A model generated the notes under the pieces. It did not search any database. It had not been told where the DNA came from and saw only the letters and a list, made by a program, of their open reading frames with translations. A program made the translations under genes and the position numbers. Positions 1-8,173 of a stretch of DNA of 64,000 nucleotides are shown here, piece after piece; within the stretch, counting starts at the first letter, position 1; each line of letters starts with the position of its first letter. This DNA comes from Brevibacillus antibioticus (GTDB taxonomy: Bacteria > Bacillota > Bacilli > Brevibacillales > Brevibacillaceae): the NCBI RefSeq assembly GCF_005217615.1, contig NZ_SZNK01000001.1, forward strand, positions 4,897,001 through 4,961,000, given 5' to 3'.

Positions 1-1
1 G

Positions 2-85
2 AGTCCGAATGAACAGCAGCCAATGATACTTGGAGTGGTTACAGCACGTAATTTACGTGATATCGCCGATAGCCCGTTAAGCTGA
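2..85 (+). CDS. 3' end of a truncated gene entering from the left
   Basis: An open frame runs from the window edge to a TGA at 83-85 and encodes 27 residues ending ...RNLRDIADSPLS. The start lies outside the window. I do not recognise the family. Its last bases (CCGTTAAGCTGAACC, 74-88) are identical to the end of the 165-aa gene at 4208-4705, and both encode a C-terminal PLS followed by the stop. The two may be distant relatives, but the fragment is too short to judge. It could also be a chance open frame. Confidence 0.35.
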   Translation, partial: SPNEQQPMILGVVTARNLRDIADSPLS

Positions 86-259
86 ACCTTATCACAAATA
101 GTAGTAAAACAGCGGATTGAGCTAGTAGTACAGTTGAATCAAATAAGAAAGTAGTATTTACTTGAGAAAAGAACAAAATGACCGGAGGGGGCAGGGAAGA
201 CTCCGTTCGGTCTTGTAAAATAAGAGAGGATACGTTGCAAATCAACGTAATCTATATAA

Positions 260-1180
260 ATGCGCGTAGATCGATTACTATCCATGTTACTCCTTATCTC
301 AAAAAAAGGTACGGTTACAGGCAAAGAGCTTGCGGAACATTTTGAGGTGTCCATACGAACAATTTACAGAGATATAGAAAAGTTAGGTGAAGCAGGCATC
401 CCAATCGCATCCATTGGTGGTAAAGGTGGGGGCTATTACATTATGGAAGACTATAATGTGGACAATCTTTTTTTAAACAAAGATGAAGCCGCTACTTTCA
501 TGGCGATAATGAATAATCTAAGTTTTCTATTTGGGAAAAACACAACGTTTCATGATATTGTTTTAAAGATCGAGAATACGCTTAAACAAGAAAAGAATAC
601 AAGCAAGTTAGACATTAATCTGTCTCATTTCAGTATGGAAAATGAATTAAAGGAATACCTGCTTCTATTAAACAATGCTATTGAAAAAAATAAGCTAGTG
701 GTATTCGAATATATCAACAGAAGTATGGAGTATCTCGAAAGAACAGTAGAACCGTTTCAAATTACCTTTTCCGCCGGTCAATGGTATTTGGTGGGCTTTT
801 GCAAAGAAAGAAATGACTACAGAAGGTTCAAGCTAGTACGGATCAAGAATTTGAAAATAGGTGAGGACTTCGAAAAAAAGGATATCTCAAATAAAGAAAT
901 CGAGGAAGTCATTAGGAATAGCTATCTTACGCGCGGCATAACTGTTACCTTAAAGTTTACTCATAAAATGGGAGAGCAATTAACGGAGTATTTTCAAAAA
1001 GAGAAAATAACTAAAACACCTAACAATCAATATATCGTTGTGGATCAATTTCCATATGAGGAGGGATTACTGAAATTTATTTTAAGCTTTGGTAAGGAAT
1101 GCGAGATAGTGGAGCCCTGTTATTTGAGAAATGAATTACAAGAATATATAAAAACAATATTGCTACCATACAATGACTGA
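260..1180 (+). CDS. WYL-domain HTH transcriptional regulator
   Basis: A 306-residue YafY-type regulator. Residues 1-60 form a winged helix-turn-helix of the HTH_11/DeoR type (LISKKGTVTGKELAEHF, then SIRTIYRDIEKL as the recognition helix and a GGKGGGYYI wing). Residues 140-210 form the WYL domain, with GQWYLVGFCKERNDYRRFKL as the signature, and the C-terminal WCX-like region follows. In this family WYL domains sense ligands, often nucleotides or single-stranded nucleic acid, and the proteins repress or activate adjacent genes. The target here is not evident. A perfect terminator overlaps its stop codon, so it is probably monocistronic. Confidence 0.9.
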   Translation: MRVDRLLSMLLLISKKGTVTGKELAEHFEVSIRTIYRDIEKLGEAGIPIASIGGKGGGYYIMEDYNVDNLFLNKDEAATFMAIMNNLSFLFGKNTTFHDIVLKIENTLKQEKNTSKLDINLSHFSMENELKEYLLLLNNAIEKNKLVVFEYINRSMEYLERTVEPFQITFSAGQWYLVGFCKERNDYRRFKLVRIKNLKIGEDFEKKDISNKEIEEVIRNSYLTRGITVTLKFTHKMGEQLTEYFQKEKITKTPNNQYIVVDQFPYEEGLLKFILSFGKECEIVEPCYLRNELQEYIKTILLPYND

Positions 1181-1206
1181 CATACAGGTGTCAGTCATTT
1201 TGTTTT
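1172..1206 (+). terminator. intrinsic terminator overlapping the WYL gene stop
   Basis: Perfect 11-bp stem AATGACTGACA (1172-1182) / TGTCAGTCATT (1189-1199), a 6-nt loop and a TTGTTTT tail. The stop codon of the WYL gene (1178-1180) lies inside the left arm. Confidence 0.9.
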
Positions 1207-1259
1207 ATAGTAGGGGTGTAAGTACTCCGGAAATAGCGTTTATTCAAGGGGATGAGATA

Positions 1260-2111
1260 GTGAGCAATACAAGGACGAAACTCATGATAGACCTGCAAAG
1301 AATTGAGAAGGAACATTACCAGCTTCGTGAAGGTGAGCGGACTCAGGATTTTTTAACTCTCATGCTGCAATTTATCGGGGATCCTCAACCGGAATTACGG
1401 GATGGACTGATCTATCCGACACTGTATACATGGATTTATGAAGAGAATCGGTTTACGGAAACGGAATTGAGCAATCTTCTGGCCATTCTGACCGATGAGC
1501 ATCATTTGTTCTATCATATTGGTAGCGAAGGTGATCAGTCTGTATTTACAAGGACGTTCTCTGTTCTACCAGTTGCTTTAATAGTACGGCTTCACAGCAA
1601 GAAGCCTTTTCTGGATTATGCTGAATTCCAAAATCTTAAGCATTCACTGCTCCGCTATTATAAGGAGGAAAAGGATCTGCGCGGCTATCTGCCTGAAGGA
1701 GGCTGGGCTCATGGTGCGTCACACGGTGCCGATGCTTTGCTGGAGCTGGTCAAGTGTCCGGAGAGCGATAAAGCGGTACAGCTTGAAGTACTTGCTGCTA
1801 TTGAGGGGATGCTCCATAATGGGAAACAAATTTTTAGCGATGAGGATGATGAGCGGATCGCCAGTATCGTGGATACCATGATTGAAGAGGGGTTGCTTCC
1901 ACAGCAGGAGATTGCTGACTGGATAAGCGGTTTGACAAAATGTGTCGACTGGCCGAAAAGCTACGTTCAGACGATCGCCCGTGTGAACAGTAAAAATTTC
2001 CTGCGTAGTCTCTATTTCAGAAGAGGACAGGGCAGCCGCGGAAATGTTCTTGCCGCTGTCATACTTGCTACAGAGACGAAATTGAACAAGTTTGCGAGAG
2101 GGAGATATTGA
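1260..2111 (+). CDS. DUF2785 domain-containing protein
   Basis: A 283-residue, mostly helical protein whose pattern fits the uncharacterised DUF2785 family (for example DGLIYPTLYTWI, and DLRGYLPEGGWAHGASHGADAL in the middle). The frame is open upstream to 1173, but that part lies inside the preceding terminator stem. I therefore take the GTG at 1260, which follows an AAGGGG ribosome site at 1245-1250 at good spacing. No catalytic motif is clear, although the conserved GGWAHGASHGAD segment looks functional. The gene lies between two terminators and is probably transcribed alone. Confidence 0.75.
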   Translation: MSNTRTKLMIDLQRIEKEHYQLREGERTQDFLTLMLQFIGDPQPELRDGLIYPTLYTWIYEENRFTETELSNLLAILTDEHHLFYHIGSEGDQSVFTRTFSVLPVALIVRLHSKKPFLDYAEFQNLKHSLLRYYKEEKDLRGYLPEGGWAHGASHGADALLELVKCPESDKAVQLEVLAAIEGMLHNGKQIFSDEDDERIASIVDTMIEEGLLPQQEIADWISGLTKCVDWPKSYVQTIARVNSKNFLRSLYFRRGQGSRGNVLAAVILATETKLNKFARGRY

Positions 2112-2190
2112 ATTCATCCTTTCCGAAAGCTGCTTTTTTGCAAAGTCTAACACAGCTTTTTCTGTGCGAATACAAGGCTTGAAAAATCGT

Positions 2191-2226
2191 AAAAGGGAGA
2201 ACGGCCTCTATGGCGTTCTCCCTTTT
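2191..2226. terminator. intrinsic terminator after the DUF2785 gene
   Basis: 13-bp stem AAAAGGGAGAACG (2191-2203) / CGTTCTCCCTTTT (2214-2226) with a 10-nt loop. The A and T runs at its ends make it workable in both directions. The remaining 180 bp up to the next gene show nothing I can name. Confidence 0.85.
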
Positions 2227-2437
2227 GCTCTGCGGAGATGATAATTTGTGCATAAGCCTATGGTCATATGAGCGGCTTTGCGCTCTTACATTTCTTCGCA
2301 TATTCGTATAAAGGAACGGACTAAGGCTTGAGCTTTAGCCGATTTTCAGGGAGTCGTATACAATTCCAACAAGCTTTCCCATTCTCATAGTATGATTGTA
2401 TTGAGCTAAGATGGAACACGCAAAAAGGTGGGAGACA

Positions 2438-4111
2438 ATGAACGAATTACAAAAAGAAGCGCTGGAAGAGATGAAAACGGCGATTCATAAATGGTTTGAC
2501 GAACAGGAAAATAGAAAGGACATAGAAGAAGTAGTCTTACGCACCACACTGCAAGTAGGCATCTTTAACTTTGCCACACTGGATTATCGGCCGGGCAGGA
2601 CTAGGGTTGAAAGTTCGAAATCTGTGGGGAGTGCCGCAGGCAAAAAGTCGATGAAAGCTTCGCCCTTTACGCCGGAGCAGATATTGCATGAGGTTCAGCC
2701 CCTACTGGAGGATATCGTAAGGGAGAGGCTGGACAAGCTGGAAACGTCGCCGTTGATCAACTACCGTTTTACTTTCCAAGGAACCTTCGCAACGACGGAT
2801 GGGCTTGTGGAATTAACGGTGCTGGAAACTGTGTATGAAGAGAAAAAGCGGCAGCTTCTGGAGCGAATTCAGTCTTATATGGAGGAAAAACTGGAGAAGG
2901 GCTCTAACCCGACAAACAGGCTGGAAACCTTCTTTTTGGCGCGTCATCTGCTTGATCCGCATTTGTTCCCCGAACCGCAAGCCGCAAAGACGATAGCTTT
3001 ATTTGACCGGATTCAGGAGTTGAATAAAGAACGGGTTGAGGCTCTCGCGGAGCATCGAAGAGATATCATTAGGGCTTTGACCGACTGGGTCGAGAATGTA
3101 TTTTTGCCGCGTTACTATGATGTCACCCGTTCCGAATACAGAACCAATGAGTATGTAATCAAGCTGGATGCTGTTTTTGAGGACAAGGATGAGCCGAATC
3201 AACCTATCGACCTTTTGTTGTACGGAGCGGTGATGATTATTCGTTACGAGCCCGACTTCAACAAACTCAAGGGTCAGACTTTTTTGGAGCTGGCGAAGCA
3301 GCTTGGCAGTGGTAAAGCCGCGCGTATGCTGAAGGATGGCAGCGATAGCTTCTCGCAAGAAGACGTCCTTTTGCGCCATGAATTGGTCGAATGCAAGGCT
3401 AACGATGTTTTTTCCCTTTTCACAATCGTTATTTGCAAGGAAGAAGCCGGCGCGTACGAGCGGGCGATTTCGTTTATTCTCTCCCTGCTCCGAAAGGACT
3501 TCCCGAAAAGCTACAAAATCAAGTTAAAATCCAGCGTGAAGGAGTATTTGCCCATCAAGGGGTTAGCCAAATCAGACACGCACCGTTTTTTTGCGAATGC
3601 TTTGGTTTATTCCGAGCTGCATCCTTTATTGGAAGAATACGCTCGTGAGGCGATGGAAGAGTTTGAATGGTACGAGGATACAGAAAGCGAAAAAAGCGTA
3701 ATGCCGGGCAGCTATGCTGTGTTCGGGCTGGGGCTTTCGGATGAGCGGTATTTTCCGCTTGTTGAAGCTTACATGGATCTTGTGGATGATGAGCATCAGC
3801 TGGTGCATGACAAGTTCACAGCCGTTTTCGCCGAAACCTATGGCATAACGGAACGCTCGACTCCCACCTTGATCGCCTGCCTGCTGCGCTCCCACGATTC
3901 GCTAAAGCTGAAGATTCAGCCGGAGCTGGAAAGCGAAGACAAGCTGTCGCTATTCGTACAGCAAATAGAGACGCTGTCGGATGACGAGGCCGAGCGGGTG
4001 CTGTACCCGATCTGGGGCAAGGCGGAGAAACTGGCTGCATTGGCTCGAAAGGCGCAGGGACCGCGCAAGGAGCTGATCATTCGTCTGCTAAAGGCTGCGG
4101 GTATAGCCTGA
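2438..4111 (+). CDS. Large uncharacterised cytoplasmic protein
   Basis: 557 residues, soluble, rich in charged helices, with no signal peptide or membrane segment. I chose the ATG at 2438 because AGGTGGGAG at 2426-2434 sits 3-4 nt upstream, whereas the in-frame ATG at 2411 lacks a site. I do not recognise a catalytic motif. The overall pattern recalls a Brevibacillus/Paenibacillus family annotated only as a domain of unknown function (possibly DUF6138, from memory). It precedes the small immunity-like genes in the same direction by about 100 bp and could be part of that cluster. Alternatives cannot be separated from sequence alone. Confidence 0.7.
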   Translation: MNELQKEALEEMKTAIHKWFDEQENRKDIEEVVLRTTLQVGIFNFATLDYRPGRTRVESSKSVGSAAGKKSMKASPFTPEQILHEVQPLLEDIVRERLDKLETSPLINYRFTFQGTFATTDGLVELTVLETVYEEKKRQLLERIQSYMEEKLEKGSNPTNRLETFFLARHLLDPHLFPEPQAAKTIALFDRIQELNKERVEALAEHRRDIIRALTDWVENVFLPRYYDVTRSEYRTNEYVIKLDAVFEDKDEPNQPIDLLLYGAVMIIRYEPDFNKLKGQTFLELAKQLGSGKAARMLKDGSDSFSQEDVLLRHELVECKANDVFSLFTIVICKEEAGAYERAISFILSLLRKDFPKSYKIKLKSSVKEYLPIKGLAKSDTHRFFANALVYSELHPLLEEYAREAMEEFEWYEDTESEKSVMPGSYAVFGLGLSDERYFPLVEAYMDLVDDEHQLVHDKFTAVFAETYGITERSTPTLIACLLRSHDSLKLKIQPELESEDKLSLFVQQIETLSDDEAERVLYPIWGKAEKLAALARKAQGPRKELIIRLLKAAGIA

Positions 4112-4207
4112 CGGGGGCTCGGTGAAAGCGGCATTGATAAGTATGCTTTTGAGTGAAACGATCTTATTTGGATCATTACCATGCTGAAAAGAAAGTGGGA
4201 GAACAAC

Positions 4208-4705
4208 ATGTACATAAGCAAATGGTGGGGAGATTTAATTGGCGGTTCCGATGATTCGCTGGCATTAATAGACTATTTGGAGCAATTGGACGCAACGAAT
4301 GTGACGCTCAATCAGATTTTAAAGGACTTGGGTCTGGATGTTCTGCTTTCCGAGGGAGACTTGAAAAGCGGTGGAAGTATTGGATTTGACATAAAAAATG
4401 CTAACGGCACGTTTCGAGCAGAAATTGATATTGCCTGCTCAGCTCTAATCGATCTCTCAGCCATTGTGTTGGAGTCTCAAAAATCAGGCTATGTCGATTT
4501 GCATGATTTGGATAAGGATAGGCAGCCGTGCAAACTTTCTATAGATGCCTCCGACGAATTAAAGAACCTGCTTCGGGAGGAATTGTACAAGTTTTCCCGT
4601 GATCCGTTGGCTTACGAATTAGCCGAGCTTGTTCCGGCCGATGATATGAGAGAACTTGCGGAAAAGGCAAAAATAATCGCAGATGAGTTGGCACCGTTAA
4701 GCTGA
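4208..4705 (+). CDS. Small acidic protein, immunity-like
   Basis: 165 residues beginning MYISKWWGDLIGGSDDSL. The ATG at 4208 follows GTGGGAG, which favours it over the ATG at 4181. The protein is acidic and cytoplasmic, with no known catalytic motif. Small size, low pI and a place in a run of unrelated small genes (DUF4303, 137-aa unknown, TPR) are what one sees for immunity proteins of polymorphic toxins, but no family could be named. Its last 15 bases match the end of the partial gene at the left edge of the window. Confidence 0.7.
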   Translation: MYISKWWGDLIGGSDDSLALIDYLEQLDATNVTLNQILKDLGLDVLLSEGDLKSGGSIGFDIKNANGTFRAEIDIACSALIDLSAIVLESQKSGYVDLHDLDKDRQPCKLSIDASDELKNLLREELYKFSRDPLAYELAELVPADDMRELAEKAKIIADELAPLS

Positions 4706-4827
4706 ACCATACCACAGTAACGGCGAAATTTTTGGCCTTAACCGCGAGAATTGCCTCGAAGCCGGAGGGTGGGAAGTCTCCAATCTTGTCGTTACAGGCT
4801 CGACTAAAGTAGGACAAAGGAGAGAAC

Positions 4828-5340
4828 ATGGATTTTCAAGTGCTGCAAGTAAAAATCGAGGCGGCTGCGAGGGCTGCATTCGAGCAAGTAAGAAACAAAT
4901 ATGCAGGACAAAGCTTTTGCGGTTACGCCTTGTATTCCGACTCGGATGCAATCACCGTATGTCCGGCGGTAAACTCAACCGATCACTTGAACAAAATGAT
5001 TGCCGGAGACCCTGATGATGCGATTTATTATCGCTGGAGTCCAGGGGAATGGGATCATGAATTTGAAGGTACTGAATTCTTTGAGAATATTTCCAATCAA
5101 TTATATAACGAAGTGATGAGTATGCAGTCGGCGGAAAGACACAGGGAATATAAAGAGAAGGTTTATGAGTGTTGCGTGGCTGCGCTTGAATCACTGAAAA
5201 AGGAAGGTTTTTTCTCCGATATGAGCGAATCGGGAGTAGTAGTCTTTACTGTATCGGATGACACAAATGCATGTGATTGGATTGCCCGATTGAACCGAAA
5301 TGAACTTGCTCAAGAATTTCAGAATTGGATTGGCGGTTGA
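4828..5340 (+). CDS. DUF4303 family protein
   Basis: 170 residues matching the DUF4303 pattern: an N-terminal helix with FEQVRNKYAGQSFCGYALYSDSDAITVCPAVNS, then YYRWSPGEWDHEF, and a C-terminal helical half. DUF4303 proteins have no known biochemical function but often occur in toxin-immunity neighbourhoods, alongside SUKH and TPR genes as here. The start follows AAAGGAGAG at ideal spacing. The gene is probably co-transcribed with the next small gene, whose ATG lies 28 bp after the stop. Confidence 0.75.
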   Translation: MDFQVLQVKIEAAARAAFEQVRNKYAGQSFCGYALYSDSDAITVCPAVNSTDHLNKMIAGDPDDAIYYRWSPGEWDHEFEGTEFFENISNQLYNEVMSMQSAERHREYKEKVYECCVAALESLKKEGFFSDMSESGVVVFTVSDDTNACDWIARLNRNELAQEFQNWIGG

Positions 5341-5368
5341 GAATATCCAGTACGATTGGGGAGATCTT

Positions 5369-5782
5369 ATGTCCGTAATACATGCCTACCTTGCGAAGTC
5401 GTCCGATTCTTACTCTCATGAGCGTCTTGCTTCTGAGTTAAGCGCCTACTTTGATTTTGAAACAAAGAACGGACTGGAAATTGGTGTATCAGCGAATCCG
5501 TTTACGCGGGAGAAATACTTGATTCTCCGTTGGCCAGGTTGGAATTTTTCAGCGTATTTTGAAACTGGTCGTAATGTAAGTGCAGATGCAAATTACATTG
5601 CAAGCGAAATCAAGAATTGTCCGCCTGAAATCACGAACTGTTCCGAACGCATTCGCTTCGTATTCTCGCCTGATGAAAGACGGGATTTCACGAATCATAT
5701 CATTTGGGCGATAGATTATTTGTCGGCAATACCAGGCGCAATCATTTTTGATGAAAGTCAAAAAACAATAGTGAGTTGCTGA
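5369..5782 (+). CDS. Small immunity-like protein
   Basis: 137 residues starting MSVIHAYLAKSSDSYS. The frame continues upstream into the DUF4303 gene, but GGGGAG sits just before the ATG at 5369, so I start there. The fold looks alpha+beta with a conserved-looking SERIRFVFSPDERRDFTNHI stretch near the C-terminal third. This recalls immunity proteins of contact-dependent and polymorphic toxins, but the family is not named with confidence. It sits between DUF4303 and TPR genes in one directional run that ends at the terminator at 6310. Confidence 0.65.
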   Translation: MSVIHAYLAKSSDSYSHERLASELSAYFDFETKNGLEIGVSANPFTREKYLILRWPGWNFSAYFETGRNVSADANYIASEIKNCPPEITNCSERIRFVFSPDERRDFTNHIIWAIDYLSAIPGAIIFDESQKTIVSC

Positions 5783-5837
5783 TAAAGAGACGAATACCTA
5801 CGGCGGCTTCAAATCACACAGGATAGGAGAGACGACA

Positions 5838-6260
5838 GTGCAACTTTCAGATTCTACCCATACCGAAATTACCTCGCTGTGTAAACAAGGGGATGATTTG
5901 GTGAGAGCAGGCAATCTTGAGGAGGGCAAGAATAAGTACGTCGCGGCCCTCCGATTACTCCCGGAAAATCATCGAGAATGGGAGGCCGCAACGTGGATAT
6001 ATGTGGCTATTGGGGATGCCCATTTTCAAATGAAGAATTACGATAAGGCATTCAAGTGTTTCTTTAATGCTGTACAGTGTCCGGAGGGGATGGGGAATCC
6101 CTACATCCATCTTCGGTTAGGGCAATTGTATTACGAACAGGAAAACCTTGAAAAAGCTGCAGACGAGCTGACCCGGGCTTACATGGGTGCCGGGATTGCG
6201 ATCTTTATGGAAGATGACCCCAAGTACCTTGCGTTTCTGGAGACAAAAATAGAGATTTGA
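5838..6260 (+). CDS. Tetratricopeptide repeat protein
   Basis: 140 residues with a GTG start at 5838 behind ATAGGAGAG. It holds about three TPR helices pairs: residues 12-40 (CKQGDDLVRAGNLEEGKNKY), 52-85 (YVAIGDAHFQMKNYDKAFKCF) and 90-120 (IHLRLGQLYYEQENLEKAAD). TPR proteins mediate protein contacts. Small TPR proteins of this kind recur next to immunity genes in Bacillales genomes. It is the last gene of the run and is followed within 50 bp by a terminator. Confidence 0.85.
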   Translation: MQLSDSTHTEITSLCKQGDDLVRAGNLEEGKNKYVAALRLLPENHREWEAATWIYVAIGDAHFQMKNYDKAFKCFFNAVQCPEGMGNPYIHLRLGQLYYEQENLEKAADELTRAYMGAGIAIFMEDDPKYLAFLETKIEI

Positions 6261-6309
6261 AGTTCCAGGATTAGAAAAACATGATTGGTACAGGGAAGGA
6301 ACAACAACA

Positions 6310-6345
6310 AAAGGAGCTGCCGAGGCATGCTCCTTTCGTATTTTT
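6310..6345 (+). terminator. intrinsic terminator of the immunity-like gene run
   Basis: AAAGGAGC (6310-6317) pairs with GCTCCTTT (6329-6336); inside it TGCC/GGCA extends the stem, and CGTATTTTT follows. Confidence 0.85.
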
Positions 6346-6466
6346 CGGGTGGCTTTTACAGAGCCTGGGAAGGATTTATCTCACCAGCACATACCGTTGG
6401 CCTTTGAGTGGTCTATTCACATCATCACATTTTGGAACCAAATGTGCCTACTTCGCCTTCATCGTA

Positions 6467-7510
6467 TCAGAAGTTTTCTAAAACGATTTTTCCAATGGTC
6501 CGTCCAGATTCCAACTTCTCATGCGCGAGACGTAGGTTTGCTGCATTGATGGGCTCCAGTCGTTCCGTCAGCGTAGTTTTTATTTTTCCATCATCGATTA
6601 AGTCCGCCAGTTCATTCAACAATTCGTGTTGTTTGATCATGTCATTGGTATGAAATAAGGACCGTGTAAACATGAACTCCCATACAAACGTTACACTTTT
6701 AGAAAATAGCAGGTCCATTTTCAAGCTCCCTGCCCAGGTAGTTTTATTAGCGGGAACGATAGCGCAAATTTTACCTTGGGGGACAATGACTTCTGCCATA
6801 TTCTCAAGATGCTGAACCGTATCATTCAAGCAAAGGATATAATCGACGGCGTCAATACCAACTTCCTTGAGTTGAGGGTGAAAAGGGTTGTTGTGGTTTA
6901 TGATAAAATCCGCACCGAGACCTTTAGCCCATTGAATTGACTCTGGACGTGAAGCAGTACCGATGACGGTCAAACCTGCTAATTTTGCAAGTTGAATGGC
7001 AATCGATCCTACTCCTCCAGCTGCACCGATAATGAGTATGTTTTTGTTTTCGCCTGTATTTACGCTTATTCCTAAACGATCAAAAAGGCCCTCCCATGCA
7101 GTTATCGAGGTAAGCGGTAATGCGGCGGCGGCAGCGAAATCCAAACTTCGTGGCATATTTCCCACAATTCGTTCATCAACTAAGTGAAATTCGCTGTTAC
7201 TGCCTGGTCGAGACACACTGCCCGCATAATAGATCTTGTCCCCAGGTTTAAACAATTGGCAGTCAGGACCGACTTGTTCTACGATTCCAGCGGCATCCCA
7301 ACCAAGAATTTTCGGTGAACCGGCTTCGTAGTTATGACTTTCACGGACGCCTACGTCTGCAGGGTTAACGGAGATTGCTTTTACACGTACAAGCAAATCG
7401 CGGCCTGTAGGTTCCGGTTTATCCAAGTGCAGATCAATAAGGCTTTCCGGATTGGATATAGGGAGGTATCGGTAAGCACCGACAGCTTTCATCTTTTGGT
7501 CCGTATTCAT
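6467..7510 (-). CDS. Zinc-binding-type alcohol dehydrogenase family oxidoreductase (MDR)
   Basis: 347 residues, a medium-chain dehydrogenase/reductase of the quinone-oxidoreductase-like branch. The N-terminal GroES-like domain carries VRVKAISVNPADVGVR and GWDAAGIVEQVG. The Rossmann NADPH-binding motif is IIGAAGGVGSIAIQLAK, and a C-terminal SGRTIGKIVL closes the protein. Catalytic and structural zinc cysteines are absent, as in TIGR02817 proteins. These enzymes use NADPH to reduce quinones or activated carbonyls. The start at 7510 follows GAGAGGATGG. It is divergent from an HxlR regulator that probably controls it. Confidence 0.88.
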   Translation of the reverse strand: MNTDQKMKAVGAYRYLPISNPESLIDLHLDKPEPTGRDLLVRVKAISVNPADVGVRESHNYEAGSPKILGWDAAGIVEQVGPDCQLFKPGDKIYYAGSVSRPGSNSEFHLVDERIVGNMPRSLDFAAAAALPLTSITAWEGLFDRLGISVNTGENKNILIIGAAGGVGSIAIQLAKLAGLTVIGTASRPESIQWAKGLGADFIINHNNPFHPQLKEVGIDAVDYILCLNDTVQHLENMAEVIVPQGKICAIVPANKTTWAGSLKMDLLFSKSVTFVWEFMFTRSLFHTNDMIKQHELLNELADLIDDGKIKTTLTERLEPINAANLRLAHEKLESGRTIGKIVLENF

Positions 7511-7567
7511 GGGTATCCATCCTCTCAAATAGGAAATGTTGTACAGTTGCATTGTAAATCGATTCAA

Positions 7568-7604
7568 TTACTTTAAGTAAGTACGCATATTTTTATGGTA
7601 TAGT
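7568..7604. promoter_or_regulatory. Divergent control region with palindrome and extended -10
   Basis: TTACTT-T-AAGTAA (7568-7580) is a perfect dyad with 6-bp arms. About 18 bp downstream, TGGTATAGT (7596-7604) reads as an extended -10 for the HxlR gene. The dyad sits between both genes, where an HxlR dimer could repress both. Confidence 0.55.
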
Positions 7605-7635
7605 ATTAAAAATCAAACCATTGGGGGATTTGCTG

Positions 7636-8013
7636 ATGGGAGACCGAAGAAAGAAATATGGAGTAAGTCCAGATATGCAAGCATGTCCAGTTGAAACAAC
7701 GCTGGATGTTATTGGTGGCAAGTGGAAGGGGATCATTCTCTATCAGCTCCTGAATGGAACGAAGAGATTCAACGAATTCAGGCGCCTCAATCCGGGAATC
7801 ACGCAGTTTATGCTCACCTTGCAGTTAAGAGAGCTTGAACGGGATGGCATCATTCATCGCGAAATATATAAAGAGGTTCCTCCAAGAGTGGAATACTCCC
7901 TTACTGATTTCGGAAGGACTTTGGAACCGGTCATTATGTTAATGAAAGCATGGGGCGAGTCTTATAAAGTGCGACTTAGTGAAAACCTAACGACTCAAGG
8001 GGAGGAGAGTTAA
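7636..8013 (+). CDS. HxlR family transcriptional regulator
   Basis: 125 residues with the HxlR winged helix: CPVETTLDVIGGKWKGIILYQL, then KRFNEFRRLNPGITQFMLTLQLRELERDGII and PPRVEYSLTDFG as the wing. The single cysteine (Cys17) lies just before the first helix, the position used for thiol-based sensing in YodB, CatR and HypR relatives. The true start is taken as ATG 7636, since GGGGGA at 7623-7628 is its ribosome site and overlaps the upstream TTG. Divergence from an MDR reductase suggests control of electrophile or quinone detoxification. Confidence 0.88.
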   Translation: MGDRRKKYGVSPDMQACPVETTLDVIGGKWKGIILYQLLNGTKRFNEFRRLNPGITQFMLTLQLRELERDGIIHREIYKEVPPRVEYSLTDFGRTLEPVIMLMKAWGESYKVRLSENLTTQGEES

Positions 8014-8100
8014 AGGCAAGTTGGGTAACGAGGCGGTGGGTACTGGGCCATAGCGAAAGGGCATGAAAAATTGACCGTCTTACGAAGAGGAGTATCAGAA

Positions 8101-8150
8101 GTGAAGAAAAAAAAAGGGGAGAAGCCTCGGAAAATGAGACCTCTCCCTTA
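8101..8150 (-). terminator. terminator at the end of the ter locus
   Basis: On the minus strand a GGGAG/CTCCC stem with an inner GAG/CTC extension is followed by an unbroken run of ten T. It lies just past the stop of the ATP-grasp gene. Confidence 0.8.
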
Positions 8151-8173
8151 TAAACTTTAGCTTTGTATATACT

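Noticed and set aside
1173-1259. Longer N-terminus of the DUF2785 protein
   Set aside because: The first codons lie inside a perfect terminator stem; GTG 1260 has a proper ribosome site.
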